A model generated the notes under the pieces. It did not search any database. It had not been told where the DNA came from and worked only from the letters and a program-made list of their open reading frames with translations. This document shows positions 17,543 through 25,916 of a DNA stretch of 64,000 nucleotides, piece by piece. The stretch is taken from positions 1-64,000 of the forward strand of contig JAEZHM010000068.1 in NCBI GenBank assembly GCA_023416585.1, in the 5' to 3' direction. A program made the translations under genes and the position numbers. Origin of the DNA: Bacillota bacterium (lineage in GTDB: Bacteria > Bacillota > Clostridia > Christensenellales > Aristaeellaceae). Every line of letters starts with the position of its first letter. Positions within the stretch are counted from its first letter, which is position 1.

Positions 17543-18369
17543 CAGCGGTTCCCTCCCGTCAGGCGGCAAAAATGCTGCTCTTCCTCCCGATACATGCGGG
17601 AGCGGGCCATGGCCTGGTCAAAATCCACCAGGTGACCGTCAAAGTCAGGGCCGTCCACACAGGCGAACTTCGTTTCACCGCCCACCGTCACCCGGCAGCC
17701 GCCGCACATGCCGGTGCCGTCAATCATGATGGGGTTCATGCTTACGATGGTCTTGATACCGTAAGGCCTTGTAAGCTCCGACACCGCCTTCATCATGGGT
17801 AGCGGCCCGATGGCTACCACGGCGTCGTACTTTTCTCCCTCCTCAATGCGCTTACGCAGCGCATCGGTGACAAAGCCCTTGTTGCCATTGGAGCCGTCGT
17901 CGGTCATCAAAAAGAGATTTTCACAAGCATCCTTCATTTCCTGTTCCAATATGATCAGGGATTCATTGCGGAAGCCCATGATTCCGTCCACTTTTGCCCC
18001 CAAATCATGCAATGCCTTGGCCTGGGGATAGGCGATGGCCACACCCAGCCCGCCGCCCACCACAGCGGCACGCTTGATGCCGTCAAAATGGGATGGCTCC
18101 CCCAGCGGGCCTACGAAGTCACGGATAAATCCGCCCTCTACCTGCTGGTCCAGATGGTTGGTGGTAAAACCCACCTTCTGAAAGATGATGGTGACGGTGC
18201 CTTTTTCCCTGTCGTAGCCCGCTATAGTGAGAGGTATCCGCTCGCCCTGGTCGTCCACCCGGAAGATGATGAATTGCCCCGGCTGCGCTTTTTTTGCCAC
18301 GTGGGGAGCATGAATCTCCATCAGCGTGACGGTGTCATTCAGCCGCCTCTTTTTTACGATCTGATACAA
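17542..18369 (-). CDS. nfnA: NfnA: small subunit of NADH-dependent ferredoxin:NADP+ oxidoreductase
   Basis: A 275-residue ferredoxin-NADP reductase-type protein: FAD-binding barrel (about residues 1-95), NAD domain with VVGGGLGVAIAYPQAKAL, and a C-terminal [2Fe-2S] motif GTGMCGGCRVTVGG...CVDGPDFDG. The start is taken as TTG at 18369, eight bases after AGGAGG, giving MYQIVKKRRL as in relatives; an ATG at 18396 overlaps the upstream gene. The protein resembles dihydroorotate dehydrogenase electron-transfer subunits, but with NfnB alongside NfnA is the better call. Confidence 0.9.
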   Translation of the reverse strand: MYQIVKKRRLNDTVTLMEIHAPHVAKKAQPGQFIIFRVDDQGERIPLTIAGYDREKGTVTIIFQKVGFTTNHLDQQVEGGFIRDFVGPLGEPSHFDGIKRAAVVGGGLGVAIAYPQAKALHDLGAKVDGIMGFRNESLIILEQEMKDACENLFLMTDDGSNGNKGFVTDALRKRIEEGEKYDAVVAIGPLPMMKAVSELTRPYGIKTIVSMNPIMIDGTGMCGGCRVTVGGETKFACVDGPDFDGHLVDFDQAMARSRMYREEEQHFCRLTGGNR

Positions 18370-18392
18370 AAAAGCTCCCTCCTTGATGTAAG

Positions 18393-19118
18393 TCACAGTT
18401 TTTCCAGCGACGGCACCCAGTCGCCGTTGATGAAAGGCGCTCCTTCAAAGCTTGGTGATGCCCAGCGCACGGCGTTTAAAATCACCCGCTGAATATCAGG
18501 CTGATAATAAATAGGGAAGGTTTCATGACCGGGCTGGAAATAAAAGATGCGCCCGTAGCCCCGCGAAAAACAGCAGCCGCTGCGGAATACCTCGCCGGAT
18601 TGGAACCAACTCATAAATACCAGTTCGTCCGGCGCAGGGATGTCAAACCGTTCGCCATACATTTCTTCATGGGGAATTTCAAAATAAGGCGGCAGCCCCT
18701 TTGCAATAGGATGCTGGGGGGTAATGACCCATATGCGTTCCTTTTCCGCTTCCTCATGCCAGCGCAGGGAACAGCTTGTGCCCATCAGTTTTGTGAAGAC
18801 CTTGGACATGTGACCCGAATGGAGCACGATCAGGCCCATGCCGCTTTGCACACGCTTTACAACGCGCTCTGCCACCTCGTCCGCCACTTCATCATGTTTT
18901 GCATGCCCCCACCAGATCAGCACATCCGTCTTAAGAAGCACATCCTCGTTAAGGCCGTGCTCCGGCTCTTGAAGTGTTGCGGTGCGGACCGTAATATCCT
19001 TTTCTTTCTCAAGAAAATCCGCAATGGCCCTATGGATGCCGCCGGGGTATATAGCTGCGACGTCTTCCTTAGTATTTTCATGATAAAATTCATTCCAAAC
19101 GGTGACGCGAATCGCCAT
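18393..19118 (-). CDS. ThuA-like domain protein (trehalose utilisation type)
   Basis: A 241-residue protein with a class-I glutamine-amidotransferase-like fold of the ThuA family: MAIRVTVWNEFYHE start, VLIWWGHAKHDEV, GLIVLHSGH and FYFQPGHETFPIYYQPDIQRVI. The family is linked to sugar catabolism but its chemistry is poorly defined. AAGGAG precedes the ATG at 19118. It lies 23 bases upstream of nfnA, so the three may be one transcript; a functional link to electron bifurcation is not evident. Confidence 0.85.
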   Translation of the reverse strand: MAIRVTVWNEFYHENTKEDVAAIYPGGIHRAIADFLEKEKDITVRTATLQEPEHGLNEDVLLKTDVLIWWGHAKHDEVADEVAERVVKRVQSGMGLIVLHSGHMSKVFTKLMGTSCSLRWHEEAEKERIWVITPQHPIAKGLPPYFEIPHEEMYGERFDIPAPDELVFMSWFQSGEVFRSGCCFSRGYGRIFYFQPGHETFPIYYQPDIQRVILNAVRWASPSFEGAPFINGDWVPSLEKL

Positions 19119-19284
19119 AGGCCCACTCTCCTTGATGATATATCCCCAAGAAAAAAGCGATATGCTTTTATATAGTATCATACAGCGTTTTTCGCCGTTT
19201 GCAAGCTATTCCGCCGAAAAAGTGCACGATGTTGCCGATTGCACCATCTTTATTCATTTGCTGGTTATTTCTCCTAACTGGCTA

Positions 19285-19313
19285 TTGCAAGAGAGAAAAA
19301 GGCTTGCTATAAT
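19285..19313 (+). promoter_or_regulatory. Predicted promoter of the ATP synthase operon
   Basis: TTGCAA (19285-19290), 17 bases, perfect TATAAT (19308-19313). It implies an untranslated leader of about 140 bases before the first gene. The rest of the 19119-19458 gap shows no other recognisable feature. Confidence 0.7.
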
Positions 19314-19458
19314 CACACTATTGGAAGGTTTGAATCCGGCAAGCCTTCCGTTTTTCTGCGCTATGCAAAAAAACATCGCAATTTGTCCGGAGAAGCGCTG
19401 CATATAAAGGGAAAAGTCTGATAAAATTGTCGTGTTTTCTTGAAATTTCCCTGATACC

Positions 19459-19743
19459 ATGGCGCAGGAAGCGGGTATATATCGAATGCTGATATTCTAT
19501 GCCCTGGGTTTGCTGGGCGGTACCGCTTTCGGATGGCTTCAATGCCGTTTTCTTGTCTGGATTATTAGCTATCAAGGAAAAGCCCGCCCGGTTTTTATGG
19601 TGGCGAAGCTTTTGCTGTGGGCTGTATGCATGGTCCTGATAGCGCTATGGTCTATTCCGGTGCTGATTTGTTTTGTTTTAGGCGCCACCGCCGCCATGCT
19701 TATGAGCCTTTTTATTATAAGGCGCCGCTCAAAGGAGGAGTGA
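19459..19743 (+). CDS. Small membrane protein at the AtpI position
   Basis: A 94-residue protein with three to four hydrophobic segments and a basic tail (RRRSKEE), directly upstream of atpB. Position, size and topology fit AtpI-type assembly factors, though similarity is weak. The ATG at 19459 has a poor ribosome site; an in-frame ATG at 19486 is an alternative. Confidence 0.65.
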   Translation: MAQEAGIYRMLIFYALGLLGGTAFGWLQCRFLVWIISYQGKARPVFMVAKLLLWAVCMVLIALWSIPVLICFVLGATAAMLMSLFIIRRRSKEE

Positions 19744-19746
19744 ATC

Positions 19747-20430
19747 TTGAATCTGAAGGTCAACCTCTATCCTGAGCACTTTTATGTGTTCGGCATCAAT
19801 GTGGGCCTGTCGGTGGTCATCGCCTGGGGCGTAATGGCAGTATTGATACTGGCTTTGATTGCAATCCGTATTTTTGTGATAAGTAGATTCCAGAAAACCC
19901 CTAAAGGGATTCAAAATGTTCTGGAGATAGCGGTGGATGGAGTCTACAACTTTGCCAAAAACAAGGTGGGGCATGACGCGGCAAGATTGGTGGCTCCTAT
20001 GACCATGACGTTCATGACCTACATCTTCTTTATTACGTTTGTGGAGCTATTCGGTTTACCCCCCGCAACAGAGGATTTGAACTGCACCATCGCTCTGGGA
20101 CTTTTGTCTTTTTTTACGGTGAACTTCGTCGCCATCAAATGCGCAGGCCTTAAAAGGCGCCTTAAGAACTTGGCAAACCCCAAGGTCATTATAGCCCCCA
20201 TCCGCGTTCTGACAGACTGTATTGCGCCTTTTTCCATGGCGATCCGTCTTTTTGCCAATGTGCTGGTGGGCGGCGTTATCATGCAGATGATTTACTCGCT
20301 GATCCCCATTATATTGCCCGCAGTGGTGGCCTCCTACTTCAGTGTTGCCCATGTGGGCATCCAAACCTTTGTATTCGGTATGCTTTTTCTGACCTATGTC
20401 AGCGAGGCGGTTGGAGAAATTGCTGAATAA
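19747..20430 (+). CDS. atpB: ATP synthase Fo subunit a
   Basis: A 227-residue integral membrane subunit forming the ion half-channels beside the c-ring. The essential arginine lies in FSMAIRLFANVLVGG (Arg167), and the last helix ends FLTYVSEAVGEIAE. The start is TTG at 19747, just after AAAGGAGG and three bases after the previous stop. Confidence 0.96.
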   Translation: MNLKVNLYPEHFYVFGINVGLSVVIAWGVMAVLILALIAIRIFVISRFQKTPKGIQNVLEIAVDGVYNFAKNKVGHDAARLVAPMTMTFMTYIFFITFVELFGLPPATEDLNCTIALGLLSFFTVNFVAIKCAGLKRRLKNLANPKVIIAPIRVLTDCIAPFSMAIRLFANVLVGGVIMQMIYSLIPIILPAVVASYFSVAHVGIQTFVFGMLFLTYVSEAVGEIAE

Positions 20431-20471
20431 AGATAAAAAGCACGTTTTCACAACATAAAGGAGGTACGAAT

Positions 20472-20717
20472 ATGTCTGCTTTGGGACTCATCGCTATTGG
20501 CGCTGGTATTGCGGCACTCTGCGGCGCCGGTGCCGCCATCGGTATGGGGCTTGCCACGGGAAAGGCCGTGGAGGCCATAGCCCGCCAGCCGGAAGCATCC
20601 GGCAAGGTAAATTCCACTTTGCTGTTCGGCCTGATCCTGATGGAGACTTGCGCCATATACGCGCTGCTTGTCGCCATCCTGGTTATATTCATTCTGGGTG
20701 GCCGGGTTACCGCCTGA
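20472..20717 (+). CDS. atpE: ATP synthase Fo subunit c
   Basis: An 81-residue hairpin of two membrane helices joined by the polar loop GKAVEAIARQPEA. The ion-binding carboxylate is Glu58 in LMETCAIYAL. Compared with the Ilyobacter Na+ site, the Gln32 position is Met25 and Ser66 is Thr59, while the Tyr two residues before the Leu (IY) is kept; the set is mixed, leaning to protons. AAAGGAGG precedes the start. Confidence 0.97.
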   Translation: MSALGLIAIGAGIAALCGAGAAIGMGLATGKAVEAIARQPEASGKVNSTLLFGLILMETCAIYALLVAILVIFILGGRVTA

Positions 20718-20780
20718 TAACGGCATATACACGCCACTATTAGGCTGCCGTGTTACCGGGAATGAAACGGAGGAATTCCT

Positions 20781-21263
20781 GTGGAAGATTTGTTCAACCC
20801 TATTACTATTTTGCTGCACGTAATCAATGCGTTTATCCTGCTGGGCGCATTGTATTACCTGTTGTACAAGCCGGTGCGGAAGTACACTACAGCCCGCACC
20901 CAGGGCATTGAGGATCAATTGAAAAACGCCCAGGATGCGCAGAATAAAGCTCAGGATCAATTTGCGGCTTCCCAGCGAAAGCTGAAGGAGGCCGATGAAG
21001 AAGCCATCGCCGTTATCTTAAGAAGTACACAGCAGGCGAATGAACAGGCGCAGCGGATTCTCGAATCCGCCAAGGTGGAAACCGAATCCATTACGGCTCA
21101 TGCCAAGCAGGATATACAAACAATGATGGACAATGCGCATAAGAATATGGCGGATGAAGCCGCTTCCATGGCGATGGAACTTACCTCTGAAATGCTGGCA
21201 CGTGAAGTGAAGCTGGAAGATCACAAGCAGCTTGTGGATGATTTTATCAAAAAGTTGGGCTGA
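20781..21263 (+). CDS. atpF: ATP synthase Fo subunit b
   Basis: A 160-residue peripheral-stalk subunit: one N-terminal membrane helix (about residues 8-30), then a long charged, alanine-rich coiled coil to the end (DDFIKKLG). Start GTG after ACGGAGG. The length is ordinary, so no delta sequence is fused here, unlike the mycobacterial b-delta protein. The gene ends only four bases before the fused delta-alpha gene. Confidence 0.96.
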   Translation: MEDLFNPITILLHVINAFILLGALYYLLYKPVRKYTTARTQGIEDQLKNAQDAQNKAQDQFAASQRKLKEADEEAIAVILRSTQQANEQAQRILESAKVETESITAHAKQDIQTMMDNAHKNMADEAASMAMELTSEMLAREVKLEDHKQLVDDFIKKLG

Positions 21264-21267
21264 AGAT

Positions 21268-23076
21268 ATGATAAAGGGAATGCTTCTGACCGCCTTGCCC
21301 ATAACCTCGGAACAGCACAAGGAAATAGAAGAACGCTTTTCAGCCGTATTGGATCAGCCTGTTTCCCTGGAAGCAAAGGTGGATAACAGCCTGATCGGTG
21401 GCATACGCGTTGAATTGGGCGGCCGAGTTTTTGACGACAGCCTGAAAAGCAAGATGCACGGGGTTCTTTCCTCTTACCAGCATGGCGCCTCCGAGGATAA
21501 ACAGGAGGAAGAGCTTCAAGCTTCGAATAGCAGCCAGGAAAGCGGCCAGGAGGCCTATCTTGACTGGAAGGCGGTAGGCCGCGAACTGAAAAAAAGGCTG
21601 AAAAGCTATACTCCGCAGCTGGATGTACGCGGCGCAGGCGTTACGCTGACATCCGGCGACGGTGTCGTTTCCCTGTCGGGTCTTGCAGGCTGCCGTCTTG
21701 GAGAATTGATCGAATACGAAGACGGCGGGTTCGGGATCATTATGAACATGGGAGAAGAAAGCGTCAGCGCTGTTCTCCTGGGCAATGATGCCGTTGTTTC
21801 TGTGGGTACAAAAGCCTATGGCACGGGTCAGGTCCTTTCCGTTCCGGTAGGGGAGGACATACTGGGCCGGGTCATCAATCCCCTAGGCCAGCCGCTGGAC
21901 GGGGAAGGCCTGATCCATGGCGTGGATGTAAGGCCCATTGAATCGCCGGCTCCCAGCATCCTGGACCGCAAGCCCGTTTCGAAGCCCATGGAAACAGGCC
22001 TGATGGCAGTGGATGCCATGGTGCCTATCGGCCGTGGCCAGCGGGAGTTGATCATCGGAGACCGTCAGACGGGAAAGAGTTCCGTGGCGATTGACACCAT
22101 CCTGAACCAAAAAGGGAAAAATGTAGTTTGCTTTTACGTGGCCATCGGGCAAAAGGCTTCCAGCGTTGCGCAGGTCGTGGCTAAGCTGAAAGCGGCCGGT
22201 GCTATGGCCTATACCACTGTGGTGTGTTCAACCGCCAGCGATTCGGCCACCATGCAGTATATTGCCCCCTATTGCGGCTGCGCCATGGCAGAATGGTTCA
22301 TGCAAAATGGCAGAGATACACTGGTGGTTTATGACGACCTGAGCAAGCATGCCGTGGCCTACCGGGCCATTTCGCTGCTGCTTCGCAGGCCGCCGGGCCG
22401 CGAGGCATATCCCGGCGATGTGTTCTACCTTCACTCCAGGCTTTTGGAGCGCGCGGCGTGCTTGTCCGACAAGCTTGGCGGCGGCTCCATGACGGCGCTG
22501 CCTATTGTGGAAACGCTGGCAGGCGATATTTCGGCCTATATTCCCACCAATGTAATTTCCATCACTGACGGCCAGATCTTCCTGGATACCGAGCTGTTCA
22601 GGGAGGGCGTACGGCCTGCCGTGAATGGCGGCCTGTCCGTGAGCCGTGTAGGCGGCGCCGCACAGACGAAGGCCATGCGCAAATGCGCAGGCCAATTGCG
22701 CCTGGAGCTTGCCCAATACCGGGAACTGCAGATATTTGCCCAGTTTTCCTCCGATTTGGATCCTGCTACCCAGGACATGCTCCGATATGGCGCGATGCTG
22801 ATGGAGCTTTTGAAGCAGTCCAACAATGCGCCACTTCATATGGCCTTCCAGGTATCCCTTTTGTACGCGTTGACACGCACCGTCATTCCCCATGAAGCAG
22901 GCGTTGAAACCGTCAAGGCCTTCAAAACCGAATTTCCCAAATATATGTCCCTGTATTTCCCCCCGGTGATTGGCCGCCTGGAGGAGAAGAATGATTTTGA
23001 CGAATCCATTGAAAGGGATTTGACGCAAGCTGTGAAGACATGGCTTGCAAAGCATGAGGCGGAGGCGAAAAAATGA
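21268..23076 (+). CDS. atpA: ATP synthase F1 alpha subunit with N-terminal delta (OSCP) C-terminal domain fusion
   Basis: A 602-residue protein about 100 residues longer than ordinary alpha. Residues 1-70 match the C-terminal domain of subunit delta: LLTALPITSEQHKEI corresponds to the V-T-A-x-P-L-T-x-E-Q motif, and VDNSLIGGIRVELGGRVFDD to the VDPSLIGGIRVRIGDKVIDGS block. A polar, glutamine/glutamate/serine-rich linker covers about 71-98. Alpha begins near residue 99, with the usual N-terminal helix, P-loop GDRQTGKS (264-271) and the complete nucleotide and C-terminal domains. No separate atpH lies between atpF and this gene, where it normally sits. Start ATG at 21268; ATG at 21280 is also possible. 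It overlaps atpG by four bases. Confidence 0.93.
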   Translation: MIKGMLLTALPITSEQHKEIEERFSAVLDQPVSLEAKVDNSLIGGIRVELGGRVFDDSLKSKMHGVLSSYQHGASEDKQEEELQASNSSQESGQEAYLDWKAVGRELKKRLKSYTPQLDVRGAGVTLTSGDGVVSLSGLAGCRLGELIEYEDGGFGIIMNMGEESVSAVLLGNDAVVSVGTKAYGTGQVLSVPVGEDILGRVINPLGQPLDGEGLIHGVDVRPIESPAPSILDRKPVSKPMETGLMAVDAMVPIGRGQRELIIGDRQTGKSSVAIDTILNQKGKNVVCFYVAIGQKASSVAQVVAKLKAAGAMAYTTVVCSTASDSATMQYIAPYCGCAMAEWFMQNGRDTLVVYDDLSKHAVAYRAISLLLRRPPGREAYPGDVFYLHSRLLERAACLSDKLGGGSMTALPIVETLAGDISAYIPTNVISITDGQIFLDTELFREGVRPAVNGGLSVSRVGGAAQTKAMRKCAGQLRLELAQYRELQIFAQFSSDLDPATQDMLRYGAMLMELLKQSNNAPLHMAFQVSLLYALTRTVIPHEAGVETVKAFKTEFPKYMSLYFPPVIGRLEEKNDFDESIERDLTQAVKTWLAKHEAEAKK

Positions 23077-23948
23077 GTTCCGTCTCCGAAATCCGTCACC
23101 ACATCAAGGTGGTGGAAAATATCCATAAAATCACAAGAGCCATGTATTTGATTTCCTCCGCCAAAATCAAAAAGGCCATGCGTATGCATGAGCAAAATCT
23201 TGTTTACTTTCTCAGAGTCCGTTCGGATATACGGTTTATCATGGAAAACATGGAGCTCCCCATTCGCAACCCTTATTACCGCCAGCATGGAAACAAAGCA
23301 GGTTATGTCGTAATCGCCGGGGACAAGGGCCTATGTGGAGGTTATAACGCCGAAATCCTGAAGCTGGCTAAAAAAACCATCTTGGACGGGGTCCATGACC
23401 AGCGGTTTATTTTGACCATCGGGCATATCGCAGGGGATTATTTCACGTACCTTGGCATGAATCCCGACATCAAATTCCTCCATGTCATACAGGATCCTAC
23501 CTTGCGCCATGCCAGGGAGATCACCTCTCTTTTGTGCAAGCTGTTTCGGGAAAAGGAACTGGATGAGGTGTACATTGTTTACACCATGATGGAAAAGTTG
23601 GGGCAACTGAAGCCCACCGTGCTACGCCTGCTCCCTGTTTTGCAGGAGGATTTTGCGGATGCGGTAATTCTCCATGAGCCTGCCAGCCTTACATTCCATC
23701 CTTCAGCGCCGGAAGTACTGGACGCCATGGTGCCCCATTATTTGACCGGCCTTGTTTACTCCGCACTGGTGCAGTCCTATGCCAGCGAGCAAAGTGCCCG
23801 CATGACCGCCATGGACGCAGCCACCCGCAACGCCAAGGGGATGATGGATGGACTGAGCCTGGATCTGAATCATGCCCGCCAGGCTATTATCACTCAGGAA
23901 ATTGCAGAGATCATTTCCGGAAATCCTGACCAAGGAGCGATTCTATGA
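23073..23948 (+). CDS. atpG: ATP synthase F1 subunit gamma
   Basis: A 291-residue central-stalk subunit. The N-terminal helix SEIRHHIKVVENIHKITRAM and C-terminal helix MTAMDAATRNAKGMMDGL form the rotor coiled coil; GDKGLCGGYN marks the Rossmann-like domain. Coupled by four-base overlaps to atpA and atpD. Confidence 0.96.
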   Translation: MSSVSEIRHHIKVVENIHKITRAMYLISSAKIKKAMRMHEQNLVYFLRVRSDIRFIMENMELPIRNPYYRQHGNKAGYVVIAGDKGLCGGYNAEILKLAKKTILDGVHDQRFILTIGHIAGDYFTYLGMNPDIKFLHVIQDPTLRHAREITSLLCKLFREKELDEVYIVYTMMEKLGQLKPTVLRLLPVLQEDFADAVILHEPASLTFHPSAPEVLDAMVPHYLTGLVYSALVQSYASEQSARMTAMDAATRNAKGMMDGLSLDLNHARQAIITQEIAEIISGNPDQGAIL

Positions 23949-25336
23949 CAAACGGATCAGTTATTCACATCGTGGGTCCGGTGCTGGATATCCGTTTTCC
24001 CGACGGGGAAATGCCGCCTATCCACTCGCTTTTGTATGTGCTCGACGGCAACCGGAAGGTAGCTGTGGAGGTTAGCCAGCATTTAAAGAATTCCGTGCGG
24101 TGCATTGCCCTGGAAGCAACGGAAGGGCTTTCCCGCGGGCTGAAGGTGGAAAATACAGGCGGACCTATCCGCATCAAGGTCGGAAAGCAGATGCTGTCCC
24201 GTACGGTAAACGTGCTGGGGAATCCCATTGACGGTAAGGGTGAAATCCCAGGGGATGAAACCTTGCCCATACACCGCCCCGCACCCTCCTTTCTGGAGCA
24301 GCGCCCGGTCACCGAGGTATTTGAAACGGGCATCAAAGTGATCGATCTGCTGGCCCCTTACGCCCGCGGCGGGAAGATCGGCCTGTTCGGCGGCGCCGGC
24401 GTAGGCAAAACGGTGCTCATCCTTGAAATGATCCACAACATCGCCACCGAGCACGGCGGATACTCCGTTTTTACGGGTGTTGGGGAGCGAAGCCGCGAGG
24501 GAAACGACCTGCTGAAGGACATGAATGAATCCGGGGTCATTGACAAGACGGCTTTGGTGTTCGGCCAGATGAATGAGCCGCCGGGGGCCCGTATGCGCGT
24601 TGCTTTGGCAGGGCTTACCCTGGCAGAGCATTTTCGTGACAAAGAAAAGCAGGATGTGCTGCTTTTTATTGATAACATCTTCCGCTATATCCAGGCAGGA
24701 AGCGAGGTTTCCGCGCTGCTGGGCCGCATGCCATCCGCTGTGGGTTATCAACCTACCCTGGCAACGGAAGTCGGATCGCTGATGGAGCGGATCGCCTCCA
24801 CCTCCTCAGGTTCCATCACCTCCGTGCAAGCCATTTATGTTCCGGCGGATGACCTGACCGATCCGGCCCCTTCCGCCATCTTCTCTCATTTGGACGCGAC
24901 GACGGTTCTATCCCGGAAGGTATCCGAAATGGGCATCTATCCTGCCGTCAGCCCCCTGGATTCCTCTTCCCGGATTCTTGACCCCAACATCGTCGGCCAG
25001 GAGCATTATCAGGTGGCTATGAGGGTTCAGGAAGCGCTGCAGCGCTATCAGGAGCTGCAGGACATCATCGCCATCCTGGGCATGGATGAGCTTTCCGAGG
25101 AAGATCGGCGGACGGTGTACAGGGCTCGGAAAATACAGCGCTTCCTGTCTCAACCCATGTCGGTGGCGCAAGTGTTTACCGGCATCCCCGGCCGCTATGT
25201 AAAACTGAAGGACACCATCGCTTCCTTTAAAGCCATCGTAAACGGCGAGGCGGACGACCTTCCGGAAGCCGCATTCTTTATGGCGGGTGATTTGGAGGAT
25301 GTGCGCCGTCAGGCCAAAAAGCTGGAGGCGAAGTAA
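23945..25336 (+). CDS. atpD: ATP synthase F1 subunit beta
   Basis: A 463-residue catalytic subunit with P-loop GGAGVGKT (149-156), catalytic Glu in GVGERSREGND (Glu181), LLFIDNIFRYIQAGSEVSAL, and the DELSEED lever (MDELSEEDRRTV). All key residues are present, so the enzyme should be active despite the unusual alpha subunit. Confidence 0.97.
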   Translation: MTNGSVIHIVGPVLDIRFPDGEMPPIHSLLYVLDGNRKVAVEVSQHLKNSVRCIALEATEGLSRGLKVENTGGPIRIKVGKQMLSRTVNVLGNPIDGKGEIPGDETLPIHRPAPSFLEQRPVTEVFETGIKVIDLLAPYARGGKIGLFGGAGVGKTVLILEMIHNIATEHGGYSVFTGVGERSREGNDLLKDMNESGVIDKTALVFGQMNEPPGARMRVALAGLTLAEHFRDKEKQDVLLFIDNIFRYIQAGSEVSALLGRMPSAVGYQPTLATEVGSLMERIASTSSGSITSVQAIYVPADDLTDPAPSAIFSHLDATTVLSRKVSEMGIYPAVSPLDSSSRILDPNIVGQEHYQVAMRVQEALQRYQELQDIIAILGMDELSEEDRRTVYRARKIQRFLSQPMSVAQVFTGIPGRYVKLKDTIASFKAIVNGEADDLPEAAFFMAGDLEDVRRQAKKLEAK

Positions 25337-25338
25337 CC

Positions 25339-25755
25339 GTGGCCAAGACGTTTCACTTGTCCATTCTTACCCCGGAGCACTCCTTCTTTGAAGGGGAAGT
25401 AGAAATGCTGGTACTGGAAAGCGAGGATGGCGAGGTTGGCATCCTGCCCAATCACGCCCCTGTTGTGATTTCCACAATTGAAAGCGAACTGCGCTTTATG
25501 GCAAACGGACAGTGGCGCTGGGCGGCATCATCCTCCGGTTTTGCCACCGTTACGCAGGATCAGGTATTGGTGATGCTGCAATCTGCGGAATGGCCGGAAG
25601 AAATTGATATCAACCGGGCCAAGCGGGCCGAGTACGAGGCGAGGGAGCTTCTGCGTCAAAAAAAGAGCATGGAGGAATACCGCACAGCACGTACCATGCT
25701 TTCCAAAGCCATGGTCCGCCTTCGCGTCTCCACACGCCGCAATATCAACAACTGA
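25339..25755 (+). CDS. atpC: ATP synthase F1 subunit epsilon
   Basis: A 138-residue subunit: N-terminal beta sandwich (LSILTPEHSFFEGEVEMLVL, EVGILPNHAPVV) and a C-terminal two-helix hairpin. Start GTG at 25339, two bases after the atpD stop. Last gene of the operon. Confidence 0.95.
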   Translation: MAKTFHLSILTPEHSFFEGEVEMLVLESEDGEVGILPNHAPVVISTIESELRFMANGQWRWAASSSGFATVTQDQVLVMLQSAEWPEEIDINRAKRAEYEARELLRQKKSMEEYRTARTMLSKAMVRLRVSTRRNINN

Positions 25756-25804
25756 CCAGGGACTCTGCCCCTGCGCCTCTTTCTCATCCCCCTATCCAAA
25801 AAAC

Positions 25805-25845
25805 ATCCGTGCCTGTTCCGTTATTGGGAGCAGGCACGGATTTCT
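25805..25845 (+). terminator. Terminator of the ATP synthase operon
   Basis: Arms ATCCGTGCCTGTTCC (25805-25819) and GGAGCAGGCACGGAT (25827-25841) pair over 15 bases with one wobble, followed by TTCTATAAT. Confidence 0.8.
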
Positions 25846-25916
25846 ATAATAAACAACCCGCATAAAAGGCGGATTGATGGCAGGGAAATACGAAATTCCC
25901 ACAGAATGGTATACTA

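Noticed and set aside
19102..19407. 101-codon plus-strand open frame upstream of the ATP synthase operon
   Set aside because: It contains the predicted promoter, lacks a ribosome site and has no recognisable protein features.
21200..21280. Possibility that atpH was hidden by a frameshift between atpF and atpA
   Set aside because: Only four bases lie between the atpF stop and the fused start; there is no room for the roughly 100-residue delta N-terminal domain, and the delta-type C-terminal block is in frame with alpha.
22228..23055. 275-codon open frame antisense to atpA
   Set aside because: Shadow of a GC-rich conserved gene, without a ribosome site.
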